A stretch of DNA of 64,000 bases from Eutreptiella sp. 'Long Island Sound 2002' (Eukaryota > Euglenozoa > Euglenophyceae > Eutreptiales > Eutreptiaceae), in contig OZ038391.1 of the NCBI GenBank assembly GCA_964036045.1, positions 38,792,232 to 38,856,231 of the forward strand, read 5' to 3'. This document shows, piece by piece, positions 15,001-26,531 of the stretch (the first letter of the stretch is position 1; each line of letters begins with the position of its first letter). The notes below the pieces were generated by a model. It had not been told where the DNA came from. It saw only the letters and a program-made list of their open reading frames with translations, and ran no database searches. The position numbers and the translations under genes are program-made.

Positions 15001-18000
15001 GCAGGAGTTGCACCGCCCACTGCCCCCCGGCAGTGGGGCAGTGCATTGCGGGAGTTCCACTGCCCACTGCCCCCAGGCAGTGCGGCGGTGTGTTGCAGGC
15101 AGGTCCACTGCCCACTGCCCCCAGGCAGTGAGTCGGTGCATTGCAGGAGTTGCACTGCCCACTGCCCCCAGGCAGTGAGGCAGTGCATTGCAGGAGTTCC
15201 GCTGCCCACTGCCCCAGGGCAATGAGGCAGTGCATTGCAGAAGTTGCACTGCCCACTGCCCCCAGGCAGCGAGGCAGTGCATTGCAGGAGTTGCACTGCC
15301 CACTGCCCCCAGGCGGTGCGGCAGTGTGTTGCAGGAGTTCCACTGCCCACTGCCCCCAGGCAGTGAGGTAATGCATTGCAGGAGTTGCACTACCCACTGC
15401 CCCCAGGCAGTGAGGCAGTGCATTGCAGGAGTTCCACTGCCTACTGCCCGAGGGCAGTGAGGTAGTGCATTGCAGAAGCTGCACTGCCCACTGCCCCCAG
15501 GCAGTGAGGCAGTGCATTGCAGGAGTTGCACTGCCCACTGCCTCCAGGCAGTTGGGCAGTGCATTGCAGGAGTTCCACTCCCCACTGCCCCAGGGCAGTG
15601 AGGCAGTGCATTGCCGAAGTTGCACTGTCCACTGCCCCCAGGCAGCGAGGCAGTGCATTGCAGGAGTTCCACTGCCAACTGCCCCAGGGCAGTGAGGCAG
15701 TGCATTGCAGAAGTTGCACTGCCCACTACCCCCAGGCAGCGAGGCAGTGCATTGCAGGAGTTGCACTGCCCACTGCCCCCAGGCAGTGAGGCAGTGCATT
15801 GCAGGAGTTGCACTGCCCACTGCCCCCAGGCAGTGCGGCAGTGCATTGCAGGAGTTCCACTCCCCACTGCCCCCAGGCAGTGAGGCAGTGCATTGCAGGG
15901 GTTCCACTGCCCGCTGCCCCCAGGCAGTGAGGCAGTGCGTTGCAGGAGTTGCACTGCCCACTGCCCCCAGGCAGTGAGGCAGTGCATTGCAGGAGTTCCA
16001 CTCCCCACTGCCCCCAGGCAGTGAGGCAGTGCATTGCAGGAGTTCCACTGCCCACCGCCCCAGGGCAGTGAGGCAGTGTATTGCAGGAGTTCCACTGCCC
16101 ACTGCCCCTAGGCAGTGAGGCAGTGCATTGCAGGGGTTCCACTGCCCGCTGCCCCCGGGCAGTGAGGCAGTGCGTTGCAGGAGTTGCACTGCCTACTGCC
16201 CGAAGGCGGTGAGGCAGTGCATTGCAGGAGTTCCACTGCCCACTGCCCCCAGGCAGTGAGGTAGCGCACGAGTGGGGGCCAGCCCGCCGGCGCCTCGCAG
16301 CGTGGCTCGACCAGAAGGTGGGGCCACGGGCGGCCCCGGTGCGTCACCAGCTGTGGGAACCGACTGTGCTGGAGCAGTGGGCGGCAGCCCTGCGGACCCC
16401 CTCAATGCAGCGGGCCCACCTGGAGTGTACGGGGCCCCACTCGCTGGGCACGGAGTTCCTCCGCCACGTCGTGGAGGAGTCCATACGGATCTGGTACGCC
16501 CACGCCAAGGCGCGTGCCACACTGCTGAAGGCCCGCCTGGGCCCGGGCAGCACGATGGCGTGGGCGTTGCAGGAGCTGCGCCTGCACCAGCAAGCAGAAA
16601 GGGAAGGGGTGCAGCGGGAGCTCCTGGAATAAGCGCGGTCGCCAGAGGCGAACTCACCAGGTCTCCCCGACTCCCCCTCCCCCTGCCGAGGCCTACACAC
16701 TTACGCGCGGCGCGCACACAACACACACAGCCCAGCCCGTTTACCTGTACCCGTGGGTAGACATCCCGGCCTTTTGCCTTTTGGTAACAGCGCCTTCGGC
16801 ACACCACGCCACACCACACCGCACCGCACCGCAATGTTACAAGACATCACACTGCACACATTTACACTCCACCCCGCTCCACGCTCCACTCCACTTCACC
16901 ACGACATTACACTCCACTACACTCCACTACACTCCACTACACTCCACTACACTACACTACACTACACACTACACTACACTACACTACACTACACTACACT
17001 ACACTACACTACACTACACTACACTACACTGCACTGCACTGCACTACACTACACTACACTACTCTACACTGCGTAATATTACGTTACACAACACTGCACG
17101 ACACCACACTACAAGACACCACATTGCACTGCAAACTGTGGCGCGAAAAGAGAAATACCCCTTTTGCTTGAACAGTCGAAATTAAACCTTATGCAGAGTT
17201 TGCCTTTTGTGTGTAATCTGCAACGAAGATTCCTGTCTGCTGGGTTGTATCCATGTTGCACCTGGATTGCGTTGCATTTGCATTGCGTTGCAGTGCATCA
17301 CATTCCATTGCGCTGTATCACATCGTACTGCATTTGCATTTGTGTACGGTTTGCATCTGCATTGCCTGACATTTTTCTGCATTTCACAAACTCAAATTTA
17401 TAAGTTATAACTTTGTTGGCCTGCGTTGCATTCTGCTCAAGGCGTTGTATTCACTTCTTTCAGCTGCTCAAGCACCATCCCTTCGAAGCCAAGTCGATGA
17501 TTGGGGGTACCGACGTAGAGGAGGAGTGCGACAGCCTGACGGAGATGGGGGTTCTGGACGTGCTAGTGGCCACCCCTGCGCGCCTCATTCAGCACCTGAC
17601 GTCCACCGAAGGGGATTTCAAGCGGGTGTTCCGCACGCTGCGGATGCTGGTGATCGACGAAGTGGACCGGCTGATGGACAACCAGTTCTATGCGCAGTTG
17701 ACAAAGGTCAGCCCAGACCTATTATCGTGCTGTGTGGCCATGTCCGCAGATGACATGACCTCGTCCCTGTGTTGCACGGCCCCGTCCCCATCCATCCCCA
17801 TGCTGCATTGCCATGCCATCATGGCCCGTGCTGCGTGGCATTGCGTGGCCATGTCCCCCCTGCTACACGCCCCGGTGCTGCGCGGTTGTGCCGCCCCGCG
17901 CGTACATGACCCTGGGGGAAGGCCTGTGCAGCATGGGGACATGGGAGCGTGGCCACCCGGGGCTTCCCACGGGACACAGCACAGCTTGCAACCCTCAAAT

Positions 18001-21000
18001 ATCATGCCGATGGGAAATGACGCCAGGATCAATGGCTCCAAGTGCCGCGATGCAACATGGTTTTGATTTAATGGTGAACGTGTGTACTGTGGTGCTCTGC
18101 TGAGTGCAATTACCAACGTACATCGATGCACACCTAAATGAAATTTGGCTGGCCCAGATGCAGTTGCAAAAAGAAAAAAACACCTCCTGAAGGTCTGGCG
18201 CATGCAATGATGATGATTCCAAACGAGGAATCCCCACCTGTGCAGTGCATGTTATGTGTTCCACATGCCCCCACAGCCCAATCCCCCCCCCCCCCTCCGG
18301 TATGGACCAGCAGCATGGCAAACAGAAATGCAGCATCCTGCAGGTTTGCGAATGTGACAGGTGGTTTTTTTTTTGGATGGTTTGAAAAGATTCAGTCGTG
18401 GCGCAGTTTGCACGAGCACCGGATGCGCACTGCAGTGGCTCTTCTGTTGCACTCTGCAGCTCATGGTATGCACGACTGATATCTATGGTTTGCATTCTTT
18501 CCTTTGCGAAGCAGCATTTTATGCATCGCACCCGTGGATTATGCAAGAGCCGGACGAGGCACAAGGAGGCCTGACATCAGCACATGCACACGCCCAAGAA
18601 CTGCTGGTCCCATACGACTGGATGCGTTCAGTAGAGGTAACGGACGAGCGATTGATTTCTACGCGTCTCCGCTTCTGCTGCGGCATTTCCTTTTGCCTCG
18701 TCTTGCCTCACAGTGCGGACATCAGCCGGTTTCCGCGATCTCTTCTTGTTCAACTCCACTGCCCCGTTCCGCCCCGAACGCCTGTCCTCCCCAATCACAT
18801 CCATCTTTACATTCGGACCCCGCCCCTCTGCCCGCAGGCACCCCCACCCATACCACAGGTCACGCACCGCCTTCCGCGCGACACGGTCCGCCAAACCCTC
18901 ATGTTCTCCGCCACGATGAACAATCGAGCGCGCCGCACCATCCCCAAGGTGATGCCCTACGGCTATAAGACCGTCAGCCCGAGGCCCGAGCGCAAGGTCA
19001 AACAGTCCTACGTCATGACGGAATTCGGATGGCTCTGGTGCCATTTGCTGCGGGTGCTGCGGCATGAGACGCAGGCGGACACCTACAAAATCATGGTGTT
19101 CTTTCCGACGCGAATGATGTGCACATTGTACACCGACCTCTACGGGGGCATGGACTTGGGGTTCAGGATCCTGCGCACGGGCGCAGACCTCCGGCAGGAC
19201 GACCGCAACAAAGCGGACTCCGAGTTCCGGGATTCGCAGAAGATCGTGCTGTTCACTACTGATGTCTGTGCGCATGGGCTGGACTATCCGGACGTCACAC
19301 ACGTGCTTCAGGTGTGCCCCCACAGCCCCCACGGTCCCTTTGTATGACGCACCACACTCCCTTCGCGCCATGACTCTCTGCAGCAAAATCGCATGCACCG
19401 CCACACTCCGCACGCACCATGGCACCCCCTGTGCAGCGCACGCGCGCTTTCACCGCAGTCCCTCTGCAGTGACCTCGCCGTCCTCCAACGCGCGACCACC
19501 AACTCCGCCATCTTCACTACGGTCCATCAGGCTTCCTGTGTACACCACACGCCACCTTCCACCTCCAGCACGCAGCGTCTTCCCTGTGCACGGGACGCTT
19601 CCTACGCAACAGCGCACCGTGTGTGCGCCATACATTCACCATCACCGCTCACGGCACTTCCGAACCGCCGCAGTCCCCGCGTGTCCACTTCAACCTCGCC
19701 ACCCTCTGCAGCCTCAAGCACATTCCGCCCGTCCTCTCTGTGCACCACCATTCTCCCTCGCCTGCACACTCTTGCCCAGGCTCCACCATACTCCCTCGAC
19801 TGTACGTACGTACGTACGTAGGACACTAGGACACACCCGATGCATCCCAGCACACCCACTCCTTGTGCCACATGTGTATGCCACCACAGACAGGCACGTG
19901 CCATTGCCGATGCAGCACCGTTGTCCCTTGCGTTCCAATGCTTACGTTCGCCGGTGGTGGTTGCCACCCGGCGTCGACGTGATACCTCTCATCCCCGAGG
20001 CTGTGCCTGCTCGGGGGGGGGGGGGGGGCTCAGCTGCCCGTGTCTGCACACATACTGAGAGGTCCTATCGGGGGGCGCGGGGCGGGGCGGGGCGGGGGGG
20101 GGGGGGGGGGGCAACCATCCATCTCATACTGTGGTCACTGGCTGCCGGCCATGACGGTGCTGACCATGCACAGCGGCGGTGTAGGCGGTTTCCGGCCTGC
20201 TGCTTGTTGTGGCACTGACCTGACTTGCTTATTTCCCACCCTAGTACATTGCATTACGGACATTGTTGCCTCCTTCCTGCGGTAACCAGGTCATCAACAA
20301 ATGCCTTCACCGCAGACCCGTTTGCGAGACGGGCCTAGGGCCGAACTTCCGGCCCTGGACAAGCTGTTCTATCTTTCTTGTGGCCTGCATGTGTTGCTTG
20401 TTGTGCTGACAGTGTCACCAACACCACACACGTAACAGTCCACACGTCGCCGTACTTGGGGGTGGGGTGGGGAGGGAGATGGGAGGGAGCTGCTGTTTGC
20501 CCCGTCTTGCTACACACTCCAGGTTAGGGTTACGTTGCACCGGCAACCGCAACTTTTGGAAAAATATTTTCCCCTTAAGAACCGCCCTGCTCCCCAGGCA
20601 CTGACACTTCCTCTATTTCTGAGCCACGAAACCGCCTCTGTGACATCGCATACAGGTTTGCATGCCGAGCTCCCCGGAGCAGTACATTCACAGGCTGGGC
20701 CGAACGGCGCGCGCCGGGAAGAGTGGCAAAGGAATTCTGTTTCTGACGGAATTCGAGGAGTGTTTCCTGGAGTATATCAAGGATTTGCAAATCCGCAAGG
20801 GCCGGGTCCCTAACGCATGGGATGTGGATTTTAAGATTGAGAAGCAGCAGTATTTCACGGCCATGAACCCAATTTTGGAGGACAAGGGGGCGCGTCGCAA
20901 ACGTGCCACGAAGGTGTACGTCTCGCTGCTGCATTATTACAGTGTGCTCAGGCCGCTTCTGGAAGAGCACTGGGAATTCAAGCACGTTGTCAATATTCTG

Positions 21001-21231
21001 AATAAATACATCACAAGAATGTTCCGCTTGGACAGCGCTCCGGAGGTGTTTGGCCACAAGATTGAGAAAATGAAACTCCGCCCGGAGGATGGGGTGCGCG
21101 AGTCGAAGCATTGGTACAACAATATGGGCCGCGAGAAGGAGGAGGAGGAGGAGGATTCTGGGGACGAGGAGTTTGATCCGAGCAAGCTGAAGTTCTGGTT
21201 GAAGGCTGGAGCGGAACAGGAGGAGGAATGA
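9059..21231 (+). CDS. DEAD-box ATP-dependent RNA helicase, Mss116/RH26-RH31 type
   Basis: Exons 9059-9823, 17464-17706, 18859-19311 and 20656-21231 join to 678 residues, all junctions phase 0. ATG 9059 follows an in-frame TGA seven codons upstream. It unwinds or remodels RNA with ATP. Residues 1-140 are Lys/Glu-rich with nuclear-type basic clusters (KKKKK), suggesting nucleus or nucleolus; this is inference. Motifs: Q motif Q186/Q187; Walker A ETGSGKT (204-210); Ia PAREL (241-245); GGTD; TPARL (292-296); motif II DEVD (320-323); SAT (353-355); motif V DVCAHGLD (471-478); motif VI HRLGRTARAG (499-508). After the core, LLHYYSVLRPLLE and PEVFGHKIEKMKLRP match the C-terminal extension of plant RH25/26/31 and fungal Mss116. 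The end is acidic (EEEEED). Exon 2-3 joins as LTK|VTHRLPRDTVRQ, as the family requires. A strict DEAD is absent (DEVD). Confidence 0.9.
10154..16262. repeat. 47-bp hairpin minisatellite, about 130 copies
   Basis: The consensus unit is 47 bp and contains CACTGCC and ACTGCC followed, after a 4-nt spacer (CCCA), by GGCAGT and GGCAGTG. The arms are exact complements, so every unit can fold into a two-block hairpin. The remainder of the unit is CATTGCAGGAGTTC or a close variant. Copies vary at a few sites (CCCAG/CCCAGGG, GAG/GGG/GCG, TTC/TTG) and some units are shortened (13846, 14824). Because the unit has no stop codon in most frames, it creates very long but spurious open frames, especially on the minus strand. 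Confidence 0.95.
16261..16632 (+). CDS. exon-like frame of unknown protein inside the helicase intron
   Basis: From an AG|GTA boundary at the last 47-bp repeat, 123 codons run to TAA (16630-16632). The peptide is amphipathic and helical with many Arg, Ala, Leu and Trp residues (for example FLRHVVEESIRIWYAHAKAR and WALQELRLHQQAEREG). It cannot be a helicase exon, because helicase exons 1 and 2 join seamlessly in the conserved core. It starts with valine in phase 0 like most other exons in this window, and the pyrimidine-rich repeat could serve as acceptor tract. No upstream exon is identified. It may be the 3' end of a nested or transposed gene. Confidence 0.35.
   Translation, partial: VAHEWGPARRRLAAWLDQKVGPRAAPVRHQLWEPTVLEQWAAALRTPSMQRAHLECTGPHSLGTEFLRHVVEESIRIWYAHAKARATLLKARLGPGSTMAWALQELRLHQQAEREGVQRELLE
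16905..17062. repeat. ACTCC/ACTAC pentanucleotide microsatellite
   Basis: An uninterrupted series of ACTCC and ACTAC pentamers, then ACTGC pentamers, with a few slipped copies. It lies in helicase intron 1, 400 bp before exon 2. Confidence 0.9.
17707..18858 (+). other. helicase intron 2 (1152 nt)
   Basis: Donor AAAG|GTCAGC and acceptor CACAG|GTCACG share AGGTCA as a direct repeat across the intron. An alternative acceptor at 18837 would add APPPIPQ in frame; the later one fits the family better. The intron holds a C run (about 18286-18297) and nothing else recognised. Confidence 0.85.
19312..20655 (+). other. helicase intron 3 (1344 nt)
   Basis: Donor TTCAG|GTGTGC and acceptor TACAG|GTTTGC. 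It contains a short TACG tetranucleotide run (19803-19821) and two G runs (about 20010-20027 and 20060-20111). The 5' part (19330-19830) is unusually pyrimidine-rich (C/A/T) on the plus strand. Confidence 0.85.
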
Positions 21232-22157
21232 GGACGTGGGCATCCCCTCGGAGGACTGTGGACGATTTGATTTGCAGAGGATGGGGATTCGGAGGGGTGG
21301 GTCCGCAAAGATCCGTACATTTTCTGTGAAGTTGGGAGGGCGCTCTTGTGACAAGTAATGGCACTGCAGGTGCCTGCAATTCGTCACTTACGACTGCAAA
21401 TGTGCGGCGCATTTTGCAGGCGCCGCGTTTTGTTGACCACCTCAGCATCACAGACTGACTGACACAACTCACTTTTTTGGGCATTTTTGCCCGACTTCTC
21501 CGGGAGGATTGGTCAGTGATGACGTATGAAGGCCTCGGGGATCCAGCCAAAAGTTTGCTCATGCCTTACACCGATGAACGTGTCGCAGACGCGCCCCCGC
21601 TCCGCCGCGCTGCTGCACTGCCATCTCATCAGCACTGCACCCACTCACGTGCCCTGGGGGCCATGTGCAGTCCAAGCGCCTTTGTGATTGCGAGAAATTG
21701 CGGTTCATTAACTGTGCGTGTCTGTCTGGAAAAAGGCCCCATTCCGTGTGCACAGTAGAGGCAGACAAACTGGCTCGGGGATTCGGATGGAGAGGGTGTC
21801 TTTTGGGGAGCGCTGGGTTGGCCAGGGCTGGGGAATAAGGTATGCCTCATCCCCTTTGTGGGAGAGAGTGGGAGTGGACGCGGAGGAGGTGGGTTGGTCA
21901 GCTCCAGCCATCCGCGGCCCCAGACGAACTCCCTTTCCCCCCCTCCTGGGGTCACGGCAATGGCCGGGTCCCGGACAATCCAAATGCGGCGCCTGTCACA
22001 TTTGACCACACCTACCGCTTTGTTTATATATCGACAACAGCTTGAGGCCTCGACGACGTACTCAACAATCTGCCCCCTGTCCGCACTCCTGTGCAGGACC
22101 ACCCCTTACCATGCGAGGCAATCATTTCTTTTTGAGCAGCACCCGCACAAGCACAGG

Positions 22158-22203
<46 letters not shown>

Positions 22204-25200
22204 ATCAGGCATGCCTCACGCGACGCACTGCGTGTGTCGGCACCACGGCAAATGTTAATCAGCATGAGCCTGCGATTAGAAAGATGTGATTAGAAGGGCC
22301 TCTGTTCTCGAGCTTTTGTTTCAAATTAGGCCGGTCGAAATCCATCGTGAAGCTGAAGTTGTGCAAATTGTTTCGCAACGGTACAGCGCCACTGCATTTG
22401 GAAGGCATTTGGGGGTCCTTGCGTACGGTGGGCACGCAGTGCGGACGCGGTGAGGAGATTGACCCCCTGCTTGCGCAGGCCCGGCCTTGTCTAACCCCAG
22501 CAACGGTGGCCCCATCTGACCTTTTTTTCCCCTTGTGGTTGGGATTGTAAGATACACATGAGCCCATGGCAGTGGGAACAAGGGCTGTATCATGCATGCA
22601 AGGGTTGTGTCTGCTGAGAGCAGCATTCTGCCTGGGCGTGCACCCCATATCTCCGCAAAGCTGGAGCGGACTGGGGACTGCGAAGCACTGCGATGCTTCA
22701 GTGGAAACTGAACGAACCCGAAGCAAGGCGGCTAAGAAAATCGCGGGAAAGCACACAATCTCAGGGGATTATGGCAGCCGCATTATCAATGGCCTGGCAG
22801 AACTGACGTCACCCATGGCACAGCACGCAATTCAGTGGAAGCGGTCACACACACTTGAAAGTGGGAACAATTACACGAGGGTCAGGGGTCCACACGAGGT
22901 GGCCGCCTTGTTGCGCAAGGCAACACGCTGCAAGATTGCGATGCATTACGTCTGGAACCTTGTGTCACGTCCAGCAATATGTGTGATGTCTTTGAGACCA
23001 CCTCTACCTTGGGACGAATCTGCAAGGCTCAAAGAAAACCGCCGTCCCGAAACCCCAACCCCATCGTGGTGCTACCAGCCCTCTCCCGCTGCAGATTGCC
23101 AAATCCCTTCACGCCAAGTCAACCACTGCTGGGGGTGATGGGAGCGTGGCATAACGCTCTGCTTCACGATGACCAATGCTCGCTGTATTCCTGTTCTGTA
23201 GGCCTGTGCCAGCTGCAAGATGACACGCCCTTCCGCGCGCATATGCCTCAACAACACAAATGACACAATAGTTGCTAAAGTCTGACCCAGTGCCATATTA
23301 TCCGTCTGGTCCTGTTCAAAAGCATATTTCACAGATTTGGAAGGTAACCATTCAAGAAGGCAAGTGGCATAGTCCATCCTGTCATTTGAGCAAGTCACAA
23401 CGGAGCGGTGCATGGGGTAGGGCTTTTGGTTCGATGGATCCAGTGGGTCTGACTGTCAATCACTTCGTCAACACATTCGCGAGCGCCTGTGCACTTGACT
23501 TGTAACTCGTTTCAGGACTGTATCGGCTTCTCTTCAACAGTTCCTAGATTAGGCATACCGTCAAGGCATGGTGGTTGCCTACAGCCTCGTTACAGGTGTG
23601 ATTCTTTCCGACCTCAGTGTCATTCTGCCTGGCGTAGACTCTGAAGTGAGGGAGTGGTGCCTTTTATAAACAGGAGGGCTGAGCTGGAGGCAAAGATCTG
23701 GTGGGATACTATTACCACAAGATCGGAGGTACACGGTCAGACGTCAGGAACTGGGCCGCCACACACGGCCAAAACCATCGAAGTGGTTTTAAGCTGCCCC
23801 TGGGATCTTGTGCCCTCGCAGAGGGGTTGAGTTAGTGATATTGTGCCAGTACAATGATGGTAGGATGCAAAAAGGACATATTTTGCACCCTTTACCCCGC
23901 CAAGGAGCTGTGGCTTGTTGGGAAGCATGCCAAGGAGCTGTGGCTTGTTGGGAAGCACCGAAATCACCATGGAAACTGAAGCTAGGGCAATTTTCAGCAC
24001 GAAAGCCCAAAGGCTTTTCAGTGTTTTTCTTTTATCATCATGGTTGGCCACAATATCCAAATACCCGATGTTGGACCGACTGGCATTGTAAGCCAGAGCG
24101 CTCCGGCGCCTGTGGCACCGGGATACACACACAAGCGCCAGTTTGCATGGCATCAACATCGGGGTAGCCTGGGGCTTCTCGACAATGGAAACAGTTCACG
24201 GAGTGACCTTTCCCTCACAGCCCACCTGCTGTACCTGTTTCGGCTGGTGGTTCTGGGCAGGCCACAACCTAAAGGCACATGCAAAAAGGCCACAACCTAA
24301 AGGCACTTTTATTCTGCATCTCTGTGAGGATAGAGGGGAGGTAGAGGGAGGTGCCTTGATGGCCTCAGAAAGTTTATCTGATGTGCTGGTGCCAGGATAC
24401 TCACCATGTCTCACTGCACCGGACAGACTCAAAAACACTTTTAAGCTGTGTATCATTTTAAGCAGATTTGATCCTTTTGTCAAGGGGCCTGGGCTGGGGG
24501 GGGACGACCGGGTTTGAACCTGGAACCCCCATTTTCCACCTCACAGTGGGTGGGACCAGCAAATAAAACACATCAAAATGATCAAAGAACACCCGCACCG
24601 CTTGTCTCACCCCCTCCCACACGGCCCGGCTATGCATGGTGTTCACCAATTGTGGCCGCTAGGAAATGGCGGGGAGGGGGATTCAAATCCAGGATCTCCC
24701 CCTCCCCCTTGCAAGAACAAGGCCATTCTCCGAACTACGGTAGGTGTTGTGTCTGCAATCTGGCGGTTCTTTTTGTGGTTGTCCCTGAAAAGCAAAGCTT
24801 TTTGTTTTGTTTGGGGCTTCTGATGGTATTTTAGGGATATTGATTGCTGTCCTGCCACCCACTTTCACCCTTTGGAGGTGACCATTGGGGAATCACCTGA
24901 TGACTAGTGCATCCATGAACCACCAGTTACTGTTTGTGTGTTCTTGTGGTGCGCGCAAACAACGCCCTTGTCAAAACAACAGCAGGTGTTGTTTCCGTTT
25001 ACTGTTGTTCTGGCAGGGGGGGGGGGGGGGGGGGCGTGCATTTTTTGGTGGCCACACATCGAAATTTCCAAAATTGAAATGTGTTTTGTGCACTGTGGCT
25101 GATCAGTCGCATGCCATGCTCAGGGGATGGGGAAAGTGGGGTGCTCTTTGAGGTGCCTTGCCCAAGGCAACAGAATCTTTGGCAGCGGCCCAGGAGGGAA

Positions 25201-26531
25201 ACCCTGCTCATCCTCAGTCACCCCAGCACTTGGCTTCCAGTGGCACCGCCGGCTTTTCTGCGAATTTACCTGTGACTGAATGGTGAGGCGTCAATTTCTG
25301 TGTTGAAGATTCCGCTTGTGTGGTGGTGGTGCACAATGTTAAACACACCTGAGTTTAACCATCATTTCTCATAGCGCGGCTTGCACAAGGGGGATGGGGC
25401 TGCTGGGGTTCTATCAGTGGCAGTTGGCAGTTGACTGAAGCAGCTGTTGGTCCGTTGACAGCGGTTAGACAAAAGTCACGGGGATTGAACTGCCCTGCCG
25501 GTTCCAGAGACCAGTGTACCTGCGCTGGCACCCATAATCACCCTGTGCTAGCCCCAGACATGCGGCCCGACTCTTTGGGCGCCTGCAACGGGTCTCATGT
25601 GCAATTGGGGGCAGTGTCCCCGGGCCCCTACACAGCCATGAGGGCGGAGTCCAGCCTGTTTTCCTGCGCCGTGGCCCGCATGACAGCAATGTGAGCAATG
25701 GAAACAGACAAATTAAGTCAGCAGGCCGATCATCGGTTTATTGAGCTGCTCAAGTTTGCAGGGAGGCACAGGCAGTGCGCGAGCACTACCGGCGGAACTG
25801 CCATTGGTAAACCGTTTCCACAGGGACACCCTGCCCATGCCCAGTCTCCCCAGTGGTTTGCTACCAGTCCCCCAAGCTTCACTTTTTATAACATGTATGT
25901 ATGACCCGTGGGGACAATGGAAGAAGGAAAAAGTACTGAGAACGTATTCTGGAATCATGACGGGGAGGAATATCTACTGATCGGGCTACGCTATGTGTTC
26001 TTCCACCCGATCGCCTGGAACCTGCAATTCGGGGGGGGAGGGGGCTGGATACTATGAAGGGCATCTGCCTTTTGCTGAGATGTGACACAGCTTTGCCATG
26101 ATACTGGGATAGGCGGTGGTTCCTGTCAGCAGGTCCCACGTTGTGCGATGCTGTTGGCAGACCGGCGGACAGGAATCAACCAAGAAGAGCAGGTGCCTAT
26201 TGAAGCCCAAGACTGTAATGCACAAGCTGACAGGGGATCGGCCGCAGAGCACGGCAGCGAATCGCAACTTGCAAATTCATCCCTGAGCCTGCCCACGAAG
26301 TGCGCCTATGAAGATGCCCTGTACAAATGGCTGGACACGAAAAATATCCTTTTAGGCATTCGTGCCCGCCCCCCTGTAGCAGCAAGTTCTCTCTCAGTCA
26401 ACACAAGTTTTTGAGGTGTGCTCTTTCACTCGTCTGGTAGACTCCAACAGTGCAAGCGGTGCTGGGGGGATCACGGGACCGATCTCTTGTGTCGTCTGCA
26501 GCCTCGTTCCCATGATGTCGGCCTGCTAGGC
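21232..26531. other. intergenic region between helicase and NTH1
   Basis: No gene is supported. Repeats seen are a CA dinucleotide run (22160-22202), a 30-bp tandem duplication with GCCAAGGAGCTGTGGCTTGT (23899-23958), a short duplication of GGCCACAACCTAAAGGCAC (24261 and 24288) and a G run (25016-25034). Isolated B-box-like motifs (GGTTTGAACC near 24510, GGATTCAAATCC near 24679) lack clear tRNA folds. Confidence 0.4.
22160..22202. repeat. CA dinucleotide microsatellite
   Basis: About 21 uninterrupted CA steps. Confidence 0.95.

Larger units (their letters stand above)
9824..17463 (+). other. helicase intron 1 (7640 nt)
   Basis: Donor AAG|GTAAGG, acceptor TTTCAG|CTG. It starts with T/G-rich DNA (9870-10090) and a CCACA-type simple repeat (10100-10152). 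The 47-bp repeat array follows (10154-16262), then an exon-like frame (16261-16632), a CCACAC/CACCG stretch (16797-16831) and an ACTAC/ACTCC pentanucleotide array (about 16905-17062). It is six to seven times longer than the other two introns of this gene. Confidence 0.85.

Noticed and set aside
10154-16262. CRISPR-like array
   Set aside because: Repeats are contiguous without unique spacers and lie in a eukaryotic intron.
18489-18636. Extra helicase exon ending at GAG|GTAACG
   Set aside because: No acceptor gives the right phase, and the conserved core joins exactly from exon 2 to 18859 without it.
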